Under the pieces are notes generated by a model. That model had not been told where the DNA came from. It saw only the letters and a list, made by a program, of their open reading frames with translations, and ran no database searches. Both the position numbers and the translations under genes were made by a program. 64,000 nt of DNA from Lindgomyces ingoldianus. Its lineage: Eukaryota; Ascomycota; Dothideomycetes; Pleosporales; Lindgomycetaceae. Location of the stretch: assembly GCF_010093535.1 (NCBI RefSeq), contig NW_022985215.1:224406-288405 (forward strand). Direction: 5' to 3'. Positions 21,334 through 32,137 of the stretch are shown piece by piece (within the stretch, counting starts at the first letter, position 1; each line of letters opens with the position of its first letter).

Positions 21334-21800
21334 GCGAGAGGTATATGCTTCGCTCGCAATGTCTCTCACGTCGCTCAGCCAAATCCAAGACCGCCCGACT
21401 GAAAGCAAGGCTACCGCCGCGAGATTGGGATGAAGGTCACCTTTGTCCAGCAGCCGGCTCTTCACCTATCACGGATCACAGACGACTCACCGGTGCAACG
21501 CATTACTTGGGCTATGCAGGTGGACAGATCGCAGTTGGGCATGTCGCAGGGCAGACGGGCAGCGCCTTTCGGTTGACGCAATGTGGCAGTGCCTGGTTTG
21601 AGCGCAAAATTGCCGTCTTTCAGCTGCCACCTGCAACCTGCTGCGTGCGTCTATGAGCACCAGGCGCAAAATATGGATAGATCAAGAGGCTGCCCGCTTT
21701 TCATCCTAGGCCAGCATCAATATCAGTTTCCTCCTGGTCCCCAAACGTGCCTGGCCAAGCGCGAACAGATTTTGCACCACAGCGCCCGTAGCAAGCTGCC
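21334..21800. promoter_or_regulatory. Divergent promoter region
   Basis: About 470 bp lie between the start of the minus-strand SNF2-RING gene and the plus-strand microgene. The minus frame stays open back to 21,465, so the SNF2 start could be up to 44 residues upstream. The region has no other gene. Promoter function is inferred only from the divergent arrangement. Confidence 0.4.
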
Positions 21801-22130
21801 ATGGTCGTTCAAGTCATTGAGAGTCGCTACACCGTCGACTTTGACGTATTAACCGCTCATCTCAAATCTATTTACGACCCAGAACCTTTCGAGGTAATCG
21901 TATGTATTTCACAGCTCATGCAACAATGAACAAGAGGGTGTTTCTGACCAAAGCGACGTAGCCACCCGATGAAGGCGAGAAATGGAAGATCAAGGTTCCA
22001 CGAGAATTGACTCGCGTAGGTGGATCCTGATCCCTCGGAACCCAGCCGTATCTAAGAGGCCTGTTAATGTGAGCAGGACCAGTTGATAGATCTGCAAAGA
22101 GAGTTCAAGAAGGCGCTTAAGGCTACCTAG
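21801..22130 (+). CDS. Small spliced gene, 66-68 aa, function unknown
   Basis: Three exons in one consistent phase: 21,801-21,893 (or to 21,899), 21,962-22,015 and 22,077-22,130. Both introns are GT-AG (second intron 61 bp with TGTTAAT as a likely branch site). The peptide reads MVVQVIESRYTVDFDVL..., then PPDEGEKWKIKVPRELTR, then DQLIDLQREFKKALKAT. It is charged, without a signal peptide or membrane segment, and probably helical at the C-terminus. For the first donor, GTAATC at 21,894 and the more canonical GTATGT at 21,900 are both in phase, so two extra residues are possible. No family is recognised. Phase consistency through three exons with a stop at the end is the main support. Confidence 0.6.
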
Positions 22131-22385
22131 CTGCCTGCATGTGTTAGCCACTGCCCAGATTCGTGGTGGCGAAGCTGCCCATTTAATGCCGACCGGTCAA
22201 TTTTCGCTGGAAGGAGACGCCTGGACTTACGAACCGTCCTTGACCACAGGCCTGCGTCCGTCTCAGCCGTTACTATCGTGTATCTACTATTCACTGCCTT
22301 CGTCTGTAGATTCAAATGTTAATATCTGCACCTCCCAAGGTTTGCCTAACAACAAGTCCACGGAGCTGGTCACAGAAGAAAAGCA
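22131..22385. promoter_or_regulatory. Upstream region of the CorA-like gene
   Basis: 255 bp between the microgene stop and the CorA-like ATG; no independent gene seen. Confidence 0.3.
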
Positions 22386-24209
22386 TGTATCAAAACTCAT
22401 ACCAAACCGGACAAATATATCCTACTGAGCGAGACGAGTATGCGAATTGGGAGACGTACCCTCAGAATCTTCATGTGAGCCCATTAGGGGTAGATGCCTA
22501 TCGTAGCAGTCATCAAATAGACCGTCTGAGTAAGGAGCTGTTTGTCGCGAATCATGAATCCTCATTTGATTTTCTGGCCATGGACCCACCCAGAGATGGC
22601 AAGTATCTTCAGCACATGCTCGCCAATTCTCAATTGACATGTCAACAGATAGCTGCCGCGATGCAGCATGGGAGATTATCCAATCCTTTGAGAGATTGGA
22701 TGCACTCATGGAGTTGGGACAGGCCACCTCGGTCTTGTGAGTCGATCCGCTTTACAGGGGCGAAAGAGTATGTGTAGATTGACCGATCAGACAGCTCCAT
22801 TCATCAGAGCTACACATGGAGTCGCCTCTGCATTAGTGAGGAGCATTTCCGTCGCCTTTTTACACGACTTGGAGTGCATCCGGGCTTTTTGGATATCGTT
22901 TTCCTGTTCCGCGAAAAGCTGGGACCGGTCGAAGAAGGTTTCAGCTCTGCTTTTGTAGATATCATCCATCCAGCGGTCCACGACATTCAAGTGGGGACAA
23001 CGCAGGGCTGCAGCTACCGTAGTACTCCCATTTTCGCCATGATATTCGAAGCTAAAGCAAAGCGCAGACATCGGCTATAACATCAAGTACGTCGCGAGAC
23101 ACGGTCGGGCCCTCCCTAATGATCCATTCTCTATTCGAGAGGTTGGTGTATACCAATACTTCTCGTCGGACACTCAGCAAAGCAATTGGGTCCTTCTACA
23201 GGCCTCGGATCGGATCAAAGATCGGCTGCGGCGCGCTTTTCAATCTTGTGACGATACTCTGCCAAAGATGCAATTTCTACTTCATTCGATCATTCTCCTA
23301 GATGGTTCTGAGGACTGGCGCGAGTATATGATCTATTTGGAAGATGAGTTCACCAAGCTAGTAAGTAGCAAACTGCAATCACTCATCATCCACTGACAGA
23401 TGTGGGTAGGTCGACAAGGGCTTCTTTACCAATTTGAAGGGCTCGCTGCAGGAAGGGGATCTAATCGCAGACTTTTCCGACCTTAGGAAGCTTCAGATCC
23501 TGACCGACAAGCTGCGGCGCCTAGCTCACATATTGAAATTGAACATTCGCCTTGGCAATCTGCTCAAGAGGGACATGGCAAGAATTAAAGCGTCTTCTTC
23601 CTCAGATTTGCGCACGAATTGCGACGCGATCCGGCGTAGTCTGGACAAATATGTGCTCGACCAAGAGACGCATTTCGATAGGCTGGAAACGCTAATTGCT
23701 CGATCTAGTGGCATCATTCAACTCGTAAGTTCTCTTTCTGCACTTCAGAAGCTGTGTCTGATGGCGCTTCGCACAGGTACAAAGTATACAGGACATTCGA
23801 TCAGCGGAAGCAAGCCAACAAATCAATCATGAAATGCAGACCTTGACAGAGCAGGGTGTCAAGGAGAACAAACTGATGAAGAGACTCACCGAGCAGTCCA
23901 CTAGAGACACGAGATCCATGATGACAATCGCTTTAATATCTGCCGTCTTTCTACCCGCCACATTTCTTGCAGTGAGTGTCCCGAGGTTTTGCACATGATG
24001 AATGAAGAAATTGACACCCACTATAGACATTGTTCGGATCGAACTTCTTCGTCTACTCGCAACCGGAGAACAGTCTTACCGTAGCCTCCAATTTCTGGGT
24101 CTACATTATTTTCACCGCCGCTTTTTCAGGGGCGACTGTTCTTCTCTGGTATATCTGGAGGCAACGCAGGTTACAGCGAGATAAAGAGAACGACATGGAA
24201 GCACTGTAA
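22386..24209 (+). pseudogene. CorA-like Mg2+ transporter-domain membrane protein, one stop and one frameshift
   Basis: Start ATG 22,386 (MYQNSYQTGQIYPTERDEY). A frame of 129 codons reaches TAG at 22,775-22,777 and continues in the same frame (IDRSDSSIHQSYTWSRLC) to about 23,060, where a shift into GYNIKYVARHGR is needed. Introns are at 23,361-23,409, 23,725-23,776 and 23,972-24,026, all phase-consistent. The C-terminus carries a helical stalk (KLMKRLTEQSTRDTRSMM), a first membrane helix TIALISAVFLPATFLATLFG, the loop GSN, a second helix FWVYIIFTAAFSGATVLLWY and a basic tail ending ENDMEAL. This is the arrangement of fungal CorA/ZntB-like proteins, whose signature loop is GMN. The TAG sits where TGG would restore VWID. 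Intact, it would be about 570 aa. As read, the product would be truncated before the membrane helices. Confidence 0.72.
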
Positions 24210-25215
24210 CATCGTGAATTCTCGGTTTGATCAACTCTGTGCACTCCTATTTCCGGAGTCCTCTTACGGGCGCGACCTCGAGTGCAGCATTTGGTACCAA
24301 GGCTTGCTGAAGGGAATGTCTCGCTCGCGAATTCGTAAAGACTTGCCGCGTGAGGCTTGCACTGTGATTGAGCCGCTCAAAGTCATGCGTACCACTGGGA
24401 CTTCGTTTGATGGATGATCGCAAACTACTTGCGCAACGACCTACCTTTGAAACCACAAGAAACGACGCACCACAATCCGTTATGTAGCAACAGCGAGCGG
24501 ATTCTCAGAGAAAAAAAGATCTCTATCCAATCTTTCAAGCTCGGTTGTTGGCCGCATCGAAAGCATACCAGAATGGAATATCAACACCCAAAGCGGGCTT
24601 CTCAGACAATAACTAGAAACCAGCCCGCAGGAATGATCAAATACTTACTGCATGGTGGTATGCAGCAATGCAAGGGCTGGCAACAAAGCCTAGCCGCTGA
24701 GGGCCGTTCCAACCTTGGCCGCTGAAAATTAGCGCAGCTACTGGCGCCACATTCAACCCTTTCACCAGTCGCTCTCCTCTCCTCCGCAGTCGAACCCACG
24801 TCTCGCCCTCCCAAGATATTCTAGATCGTGGATATCGGCATACGCTCACGGGTGTTATGCCTCGAACTGCGAGCTTTGTCTTGAGCGCCTTATCATGGAC
24901 CGTATTTGTTTTTCCCTGCACGACGTGAAGGCCAGGCGGTCTCGTGGTGCCAGCCAGAACAGGTTAGAAGCAAATCTTCGCGTTGATTACTCGACAGCAT
25001 TTGCGCCAGGGCGGGGTGTGCGATGGGCTCTGCAGAAACCCTTGCAACGCGGCTGATTTAGCACGCCTGCGTGTTCGCCTGAGACCACCGGTGAGCGAAA
25101 CCGGTGAGCACAACCAGTGGGCGCAGTCGTTGAGTGCGCATTGCAAGCGGGAAGTGTGTTACTCTTTCCTCCAGCTCTAGGTTGACCTTCCGCAACACGG
25201 TAGACACCAATACCA
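24210..25215. other. Intergenic interval before the NLR gene
   Basis: About 1 kb without a gene that I can support. A minus-strand open frame at 24,637-24,921 shows no domain. A short direct repeat CCGGTGAGC occurs twice near 25,088-25,110. The right end should contain the promoter of the kinase-NACHT gene. Confidence 0.4.
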
Positions 25216-28200
25216 ATGGAAACAGTGTCTCCCTGTACTGTCGCCTTCCAATTTCTTGAAGACAACGAAGTGAAGCCGATCAGCGAGTATTTACCACCCG
25301 GTAGTGCCTCATCCTACGTACCTGCGCGGAAGATCAGAGCATTATTTGGCAACAACATTGATGGGCTCACGCTCGAAAAGATCTTTCTTTGTCCATGCAC
25401 GCAATGTAAGAAAGATGGAGGTCCAGAGCAGGAACGCGAGACGCACTTCAATAAACTTAGAGAGGAGGAGCTACGAGGCGACTATGCCCTCATATATGCA
25501 CTACTAATCTACATTCACCGACCAGGGCTCATTCGAAAGTTCCAGCTCTATGAGAGAAAGCTGCAAGGAACCGAGTACTTGAACGAGGCCAGCTTCGAGG
25601 TGTTCCATCGGGAACAGATCGATCGGTTTCATACGATGAAAAGACAAGTCTTAGACACTCAGTACAAATTCCTCGTTCGGAAACTCACAACGCACTCTGA
25701 CATTACGACCATTTCGAAAAAGGAACTGCTACCGATTAAGGAAGATACAAAGCCCAAGGGGGAGGGTTCGTTCGCAGAAGTCCGGTGTTTCGAATTTCAA
25801 GACGATGAATATCGATGTCGTAATTTTGGAGAAGTAGGGCTTCCTTTGTCTCGCCGTTTTGCGATCTGACGTCTGCAGAACGTTAGGAGATTTGCCCGGA
25901 AGCTCTTCAAGCAGGGTTTGGTCGTGTCCGCCGCGAAGGAGTGGAACAACCTGCAGAATCTCTCGAAGGGAGAGAATCATGCAAATCTAATGGTAGCACT
26001 AGGTGCATACTGGCACGGTAATCAATTCTTCATCTTGCAAGAGGAGGCAGATTTTTCCCTCCACGATTATCTCTTTAGGGGAGAAGGTGCTGAATTTGAG
26101 TCTGAAGAGCTATGGAAGCAGATCAAGGGAGTTGCGGACGGCCTGGCCACGCTACACAGGCTTTACGAAGGAACCAGGATCGCGTATCATCAAGATCTGA
26201 AACCTGCAAACATTCTGATCGTGAAGGGAATCTTTAAGATTGCAGACTTTGGTTTGCTCGAATTCAAGCCAGTCACGTTGCCTGGCGATACTAGCTCAAC
26301 AGGTATCCCGAACGCCCACAACACCGGCTACTATGCTGCTCCTCGGCAAGGCAAATATACTCGCGACTCGGATGTATGGTCACTGGGTTGCATCATTTCT
26401 GAACTGGCAACCTGCGATATCCGAGGTCGAGACGGGGTCAACCAATACAAAGAAGCTCGCGTTGTCGACGGTGTCTCAGGCAGGAGAGACATTCCACGCT
26501 TCTATAGTGGGCAAGTTATTAAGAATGCAGTACTTAATCAGCACAAGACTCTGAACGAGTACATGCAATCGCGAGCACCGACCAACATGGACTCCAGATC
26601 TGAGCAGTTCCAAAGAAAATTCTTCACACAGGATTTCTTTGCCCTCTTGAACAGCATGTTCAAATGTGGGCCAGGATATACAGCGCCGAGCGAGGTTGCC
26701 GTTCCAGATGCCGGCCATGTTGCTGAAACGATCAAGCGGCTGCGCGAGGAGGCAGTCCCAGCATCGGAGCTGGAAACTCGGATCGAAGAACTCAACTTAG
26801 CCCAACATCTGCCGGACCTCATATCAATGAACTCCTCGTTGATGAAACAGCTCGAAAAGTTTAAGCAGGTTCTGACCCGGAGAAACATTTCAAATTTCGC
26901 CACGACTCGGCTAGTCCATCTAAAACAGTCTACCATCAATCTTCAGGGAAAGCAAAAGGCAGAAAGGCGGCAAAAGGGCCTCAAGAGAATCAAACCGTTT
27001 CTCGATAACTCTGGACACTTTATGGAAGCCATCAAGACGCTTCCTGATTCCAAAGAGCTGATGGGGTTTATTTGGGTAGGTCGGCACCAGTTCGATCGCT
27101 TCCACGTTGACATAAAGCTAGGGCCCTGCCAAATTCCTGCTCGAAGTATGTCATATCCGGAGTCGCCCTGGTTGTAGCTGAATGTATAATATAGGAAACA
27201 GATCATCGTGAAGAGGCTTTCAGAGACCTTCTTGACATCTATGGCCAAGTCGGAAGGAGTCTACCTTCGTTGTCAATGTTTCAAGCGCTGTTCAGCATTG
27301 ACCCCGAGCTGGCATGGACGATCTCTACGACGTATCACGATATGATTCAAATAAATACATGGCTTATGATCTATTTCCAGCAGCATCGTAAGTCATCTAC
27401 CTCGGCCTAGGATCAAGTCCTTCATAACCTAATATGAATCAGTCTGGGGGGAGTTGTTTACAACGACCTGGAGGCGACATAAAGCAAGATTTCAAAGTAT
27501 CATAGATCGCATGCAATCTCGCTTTGAACTTATCAAAAGACGCGCTACTGTTGCTCAATTTGAAGCCTTCGACAACGCAGCCAGTCTTGAAGATGAAGAA
27601 GGTTCTGCTGCTTCAGAAAGCGAGAATTTGACTCGAAGCCAAGCAGCCTACGCATGGCTAAAGCCCGTGGACATGGAAAGCGAACAGGACCACCTAGTTC
27701 GAATCCGTCGAGACTTCCCGGACACCTGTCGATGGGTGTTAAGAGATGGCACGTTTCAGGAATGGTTTGACCCGTTGTCTTCGCGAACCTCGTTGCCAAA
27801 GTTACTATGGTTGAATGGCAAGCCTGGCGCTGGTAAGTTCACGCGTTTAGCGAGGGTTTGGCATGTCAATAACTGGAGCTGGCTATAGGAAAAACGGTGC
27901 TTGCGTCTCTTGTTATAGAGGAAGCAAAGCAGATTCAACCTGCTTGTACGGTCGTATTCTTCTACTTCAAGCATAGAGACAAGGAACGTAACACCTTTCT
28001 CTCCATGGCGCGATCTCTTCTCATGCAAGTCCTTCAGCAGAATCGACACGCTCTGGATTACTTCTACAGTAAATGCTGTAACAGCGGAGGTGTCCCTCTT
28101 ACATCGCTCGCTGCTGTCAAGGACCTCCTTGAATTGGCGCTGAAAAACTGCAATTCGGTGTACATTGTGCTCGACGGCTTGGACGAGTGTCACAACAGAA

Positions 28201-30375
28201 AAGAGAGAGGAGATATTGTGAGCTGGTTTCGCGAGCTCATCGAAAATCTTTCCCCTGACATAAGCGACCAAATCCGTTGCTTGTTCAGTAGCCAGATTGA
28301 CAGTGCTCGAAAGGATTTTCGCGACCTTGCGACTATTGCGATGGATGCTGGGAACAATAAAGCAGATATCGAGGTTTTCAGTCAACTGCAGTCGCGCGGG
28401 CTTGTAGAAGAGTTACGCATTTCCAACGAGCAGGCGAGTGAAATAGCCAGTCGCGTTTCTATTTTGGCAAATGGTACGTCTGCCTCAAGCAATATCGGAC
28501 AATACGCTAACGCTATATGCGCTGAAGGTATGTTCCTCTTTGCTCGCCTGTTTTGGGTAAACCTGCGTGGCCAAAGTTCGATCGATAGCCTGGAGCACGA
28601 GTTGCGATCCTTCCCAACCGATCTTGACAAGCTGGATGAGATGTAATTGAAAGGACCCTTGTGCGCGTGTGCCATTGGTTGACCAGATTCTAGGTATGCT
28701 CGGATAATGCGAACGATCATGGAAAAGCCAGTCCGCGCTCAACGCGAGGAAGCATTAATGCTCCTAGGATGGCTCGTCTCTTCCAAACGATCGCTGAAGA
28801 TGCACGAGGTGCAGACCATGAAATCAATCGATCTCAATAGAAGAAGTGTCCAATATTCACGGCGGCATTTCCGAGTTCATCTTCAAGACCTTTGCGAATC
28901 GCTGGTGGACGTACGTGCCAACAAGACCGTGGAGCTGGTTCACATGACCGCGAGAACGTAAGCGGCGAACACAATTGAGACGGAAAAGTCATGATATGCT
29001 GACCATCACCAGCTATCTCGCAAATAGTGGTCATCTGGATGTCCTAGCCCAGGAGCTCCGTATGGCAACGCTCTGCGTCGACTACCTGAACCTGCCATCT
29101 TTCAGGCTACCAATCTCGGAGCAAGCTGTGTTGGATGGAGAGTATGGCTTTATGGAGTATGCAGTCAGGTATTGGATTCGACACCTGGAAGCCGGCTTGA
29201 CACCGCCCCCAGCTCCGCAAGACCAGCTTCATAGAGAGCTTGCTGAATCACTCGAGCTCTTTGTCGGTCAGCATTGGAACGAACCGCCCATTAACAACAT
29301 TGCAGTTCCGAAGCGCACTCGCGACATGCTCCAGATATTCGTCAAGTGCCAAAATTATCTGGACATCGAGACCGCGGTGTTCCTGACGGACAAAGAAATG
29401 AAACACTTCGGTGACGTTAAACCAGAACAATCCGCGCTGGATTTTCCGAGGATAATATCTGCGGTTCGCCGCCAGCTCGAATCCTTCGCAAGGAACTATT
29501 CTCAAGAACGCCTTGCTGAGGATCTGGAACCCAAATACGGCATCAATCTGTTCAAATGCTCGAGGTTCAGCTGCAAGTACTTCACGGAAGGGTTCTCTAC
29601 TCCAGAAGAACGTGAGAAACACATTGAACGACATGAGCGGCCACATCGCTGCACCGACGAGCACTGCAGAGGTTCTAAGATTGGATTCCCGACAAAAGCT
29701 CAATTAGATAAACATCTGCGAGAAACTCACCCAGAGGGACTGGAGCGCCAAAATACATTCCCAACGGACGAGGAAATCGAGGAGAGCGTGCGGGAAAATA
29801 ATACAACTCTTTTCGTAGAGCCCATACCAGAGCCCGAGCCAGAACTTGAACCAGAATCCTGGATCCTCGAGCCAGAACTTGAACCAGAATCCTGGATCCT
29901 CGAGCCAGAACCCGAGCCTCTACTTGACATTGAGCCTGCGCCCCCGCCCGACCTCCAACCTGACACTATCCCCTCAGTCCCGGACCCGATTTCCTCGTCT
30001 CGCCACCCGAGACCACCCAAGCCCCCACCCACAAAACGCCCTCGAACAAAAGTGTCATACACCTGCGAGCACTGCGGAAAGAACTTTGGCAAGAAATTCA
30101 ACTGGGAGTCTCACCTCGCGACGCACGGTGGCCCCAGCTCTGAACGACACGCGTGTGCCCACTGCGGGCGGACGTTTCTGCGGCCCAGCGACGTGCGGCG
30201 GCATGAGAAAAAGCACAATCCGGATAGCGCGGTGACGTGTGGAGGGATCTTGCCGGATGGGAGGAGGTGGGGGTGTGGGGAGAGGTTTGCGAGGTTGGAT
30301 GTGTTGAGGACGCATCATAACACGTCGGTGCAAGGGAGGAAATGTGTTGCTGAGAGGGATGAGGGAGGGGGATAG
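25216..30375 (+). CDS. NLR-like STAND protein: protein kinase - NACHT - C2H2 zinc fingers, intact
   Basis: ATG 25,216 to TAG 30,375 with introns 25,834-25,878, 27,146-27,201, 27,388-27,442, 27,833-27,888, 28,643-28,693 and 28,958-29,012. The exons sum to 4,842 nt, that is 1,613 aa with no stop. Residues 1-172: unknown, with CPCTQC. Residues about 178-500: kinase with KGEGSFAEV loop, RKLF lysine near 214, HQDLKPANIL (Asp near 312), ADFG (329), GYYAAPRQGKY and DVWSLGCI. A coiled or linker region follows. Residues about 816-1,100: NACHT, with P-loop GKPGAGKT (split by an intron) and Walker B YIVLDGLDEC (912-921). Residues about 1,340-1,400: two atypical C2H2 motifs. A Pro/Glu linker follows, then classical fingers near 1,509-1,531 and 1,539-1,561. 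STAND proteins act as ATP-switched oligomeric sensors in fungal non-self recognition and cell death. A kinase effector at the N-terminus and DNA- or protein-binding fingers where WD40, ANK or TPR repeats usually lie is the notable feature. The function is inferred from architecture. Confidence 0.88.
29836..29901 (+). repeat. In-frame 33-bp tandem duplication in the NLR linker
   Basis: Two identical 33-bp units (29,836-29,868 and 29,869-29,901) encode EPELEPESWIL twice, followed by a partial third (EPEPEP). The duplication keeps frame and lengthens the acidic, proline-rich linker between the inner and the terminal zinc fingers. The perfect identity at nucleotide level indicates that it is recent. 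Confidence 0.85.
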
Positions 30376-31129
30376 AGCGTATAAGGAGAGCGGCGACAAA
30401 CGAACTAGTGAACAGCGGCGACAGAGCTTTCGAAGACGCAAGGGCATCTGCAAAAGGTTGTCTATTCTAGCATCATTTTTTGGTCTCGGTATCTTCTTAA
30501 CTTGCAGCTCCACGCTAGAAGCTCGAATGTAAGATCTCAAGAACTCTATATATAGTTCGGCTGACACGTCTAGAAATGACCGCAAATTGCTGAACGAAGA
30601 TTCCCAGCTCTTTTCACATATGTACTCAATGCGTATCCCCGAGGAAACCAGTTAAGCCGGGAACTTGACCCATTTGTTCTTTCAACGATCCAAGGGTTTT
30701 CGCCGCCCTCATGGCCAACTGCAGCATCATTGAGCCGCCTCAGTTCTTACAGGCAAGAAAATGAGCGGGACAACATCGATTTCCACAGGGAATCGCCCCT
30801 AACGGAAACGCACGACGTATTTTATCGTGTTTTATAGTTGATTTAGGATGCATGGACTTTCACAGCGTGATTCCGCCACATGTGGCTGACTGCGCGTGAG
30901 TTGTTCAACACACCCACCGCCACATGTAACCAACTTAGCAGATCCACGTGTACCGGTGTGCAGCTAGTTTTGACCGCCCAGAATTCCACAATTTGGGCGG
31001 AGAATGTAGAGCCCAAAAAGGCTCCTCACATTGGGTTGCCATACTAATAATAGCTCTCACGTAATGGCATCCTAGCATCGTATATTATAAACTCCTAACT
31101 CTCTCATCTGTCGCTAGCTGTAAATCACC
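30376..31129. other. Downstream flank of the NLR gene
   Basis: No gene seen. CCGCCACATGT is present twice (near 30,875 and 30,918). The terminator of the NLR gene should lie in the first few hundred bases. Confidence 0.4.
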
Positions 31130-31333
31130 ATGCCAATTAATTGGAAACCAAACATTCCTATTAGGGAATTCATTAAAAGCCGTCCTCATGCAAAACGAAG
31201 GGATGGATTCAAAGGCAAAGTCTTTGGTGAATTGAGTCAGCCGAGGGAAATGATTCCCAAAGCCCTCCAGGACGCAAAGCACAAATCATACGATATTGAA
31301 GATTTCTTCTGCTTCAACTTGCAGGGCAGGTAA
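31130..31333 (+). CDS. Hypothetical 67-aa basic protein
   Basis: ATG 31,130 to TAA 31,333, preceded by a TATATTATAAAC stretch at 31,081. The peptide is basic (MPINWKPNIPIREFIKSR...), without membrane segment, signal peptide or Cys clusters, and has no family I know. Single exon. It may be a remnant or chance; the TATA-like stretch and reasonable codon mix are the only support. Confidence 0.25.
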   Translation: MPINWKPNIPIREFIKSRPHAKRRDGFKGKVFGELSQPREMIPKALQDAKHKSYDIEDFFCFNLQGR

Positions 31334-32137
31334 ATGGAGCGAAAGGGCTATCTCAAAAGGATCCGATTGAAGTTAGCCATGAAGGCCTCGAACGACTCAA
31401 GACAGATACAGCGCAGGCAGTCCAGACCACATGGAATAATAGCGAGAGAAAAAGCGACGAAACAAAGGACCCTTTCCTAATTAGTTAACGTCCATCCCTG
31501 TGGCGGGACGCACGCCGTGACGGAACGCCACCTTTTCATCTTGACATAATAATCTCGACAACGAAATAGGGAGACAGATATTCTCGGGATCGTAACTTTA
31601 GACACTAAAATGCAACATTTAATGAAAATCTCCCTAAAATAGCCTCTGGTTACTATGTAATGCCGTGATTTACTGTAAGCTTCCTGCAATAGCTTCACTT
31701 TAAACCGCTGTCGATGCGCCGAAACTGCATGCATCCTACTAATCACCCGTCAAGTTGAAGCTTATTGCCTGATGACCAAATCCCGAGCCTTACGATAGCA
31801 TCTGAGAAGCAATGGTGTCTCTGTGCTAATTTGAACTCGGCCAGCTTAGGGTCGCTCGTCAGTGAGGATCTAATCCTCCAGCCTAAAACAGCTTAACTGT
31901 TATTTATCTCTGCTAACATGATTTTCCGCCGTAAATGCGCTGGACGCTTACTTTAAACATGACTCGCACAGGACCTCGCTTGTCGCCCTACCTAGTAGGA
32001 TAAGAGACAACTTCTTTTTCTATAACAAGATATAGCTATAAAACGCAGTATATAAGTAAGTTATTGTATAATTACTTCTGTCATAATGTATTTCCCTTGG
32101 AACGTCTGAGGCTAAGCTTGGCGAATCTACGTAGCAG
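31334..32137. other. Intergenic interval, partly AT-rich
   Basis: About 800 bp with no supported gene. It is the 3' side of the minus-strand TPR relic. The composition drifts toward AT. Confidence 0.4.

Noticed and set aside
29727..30101. Gly/Ser-rich minus-strand frame
   Set aside because: Antisense of the Pro/Glu linker of the NLR gene; the low complexity explains the open frame.
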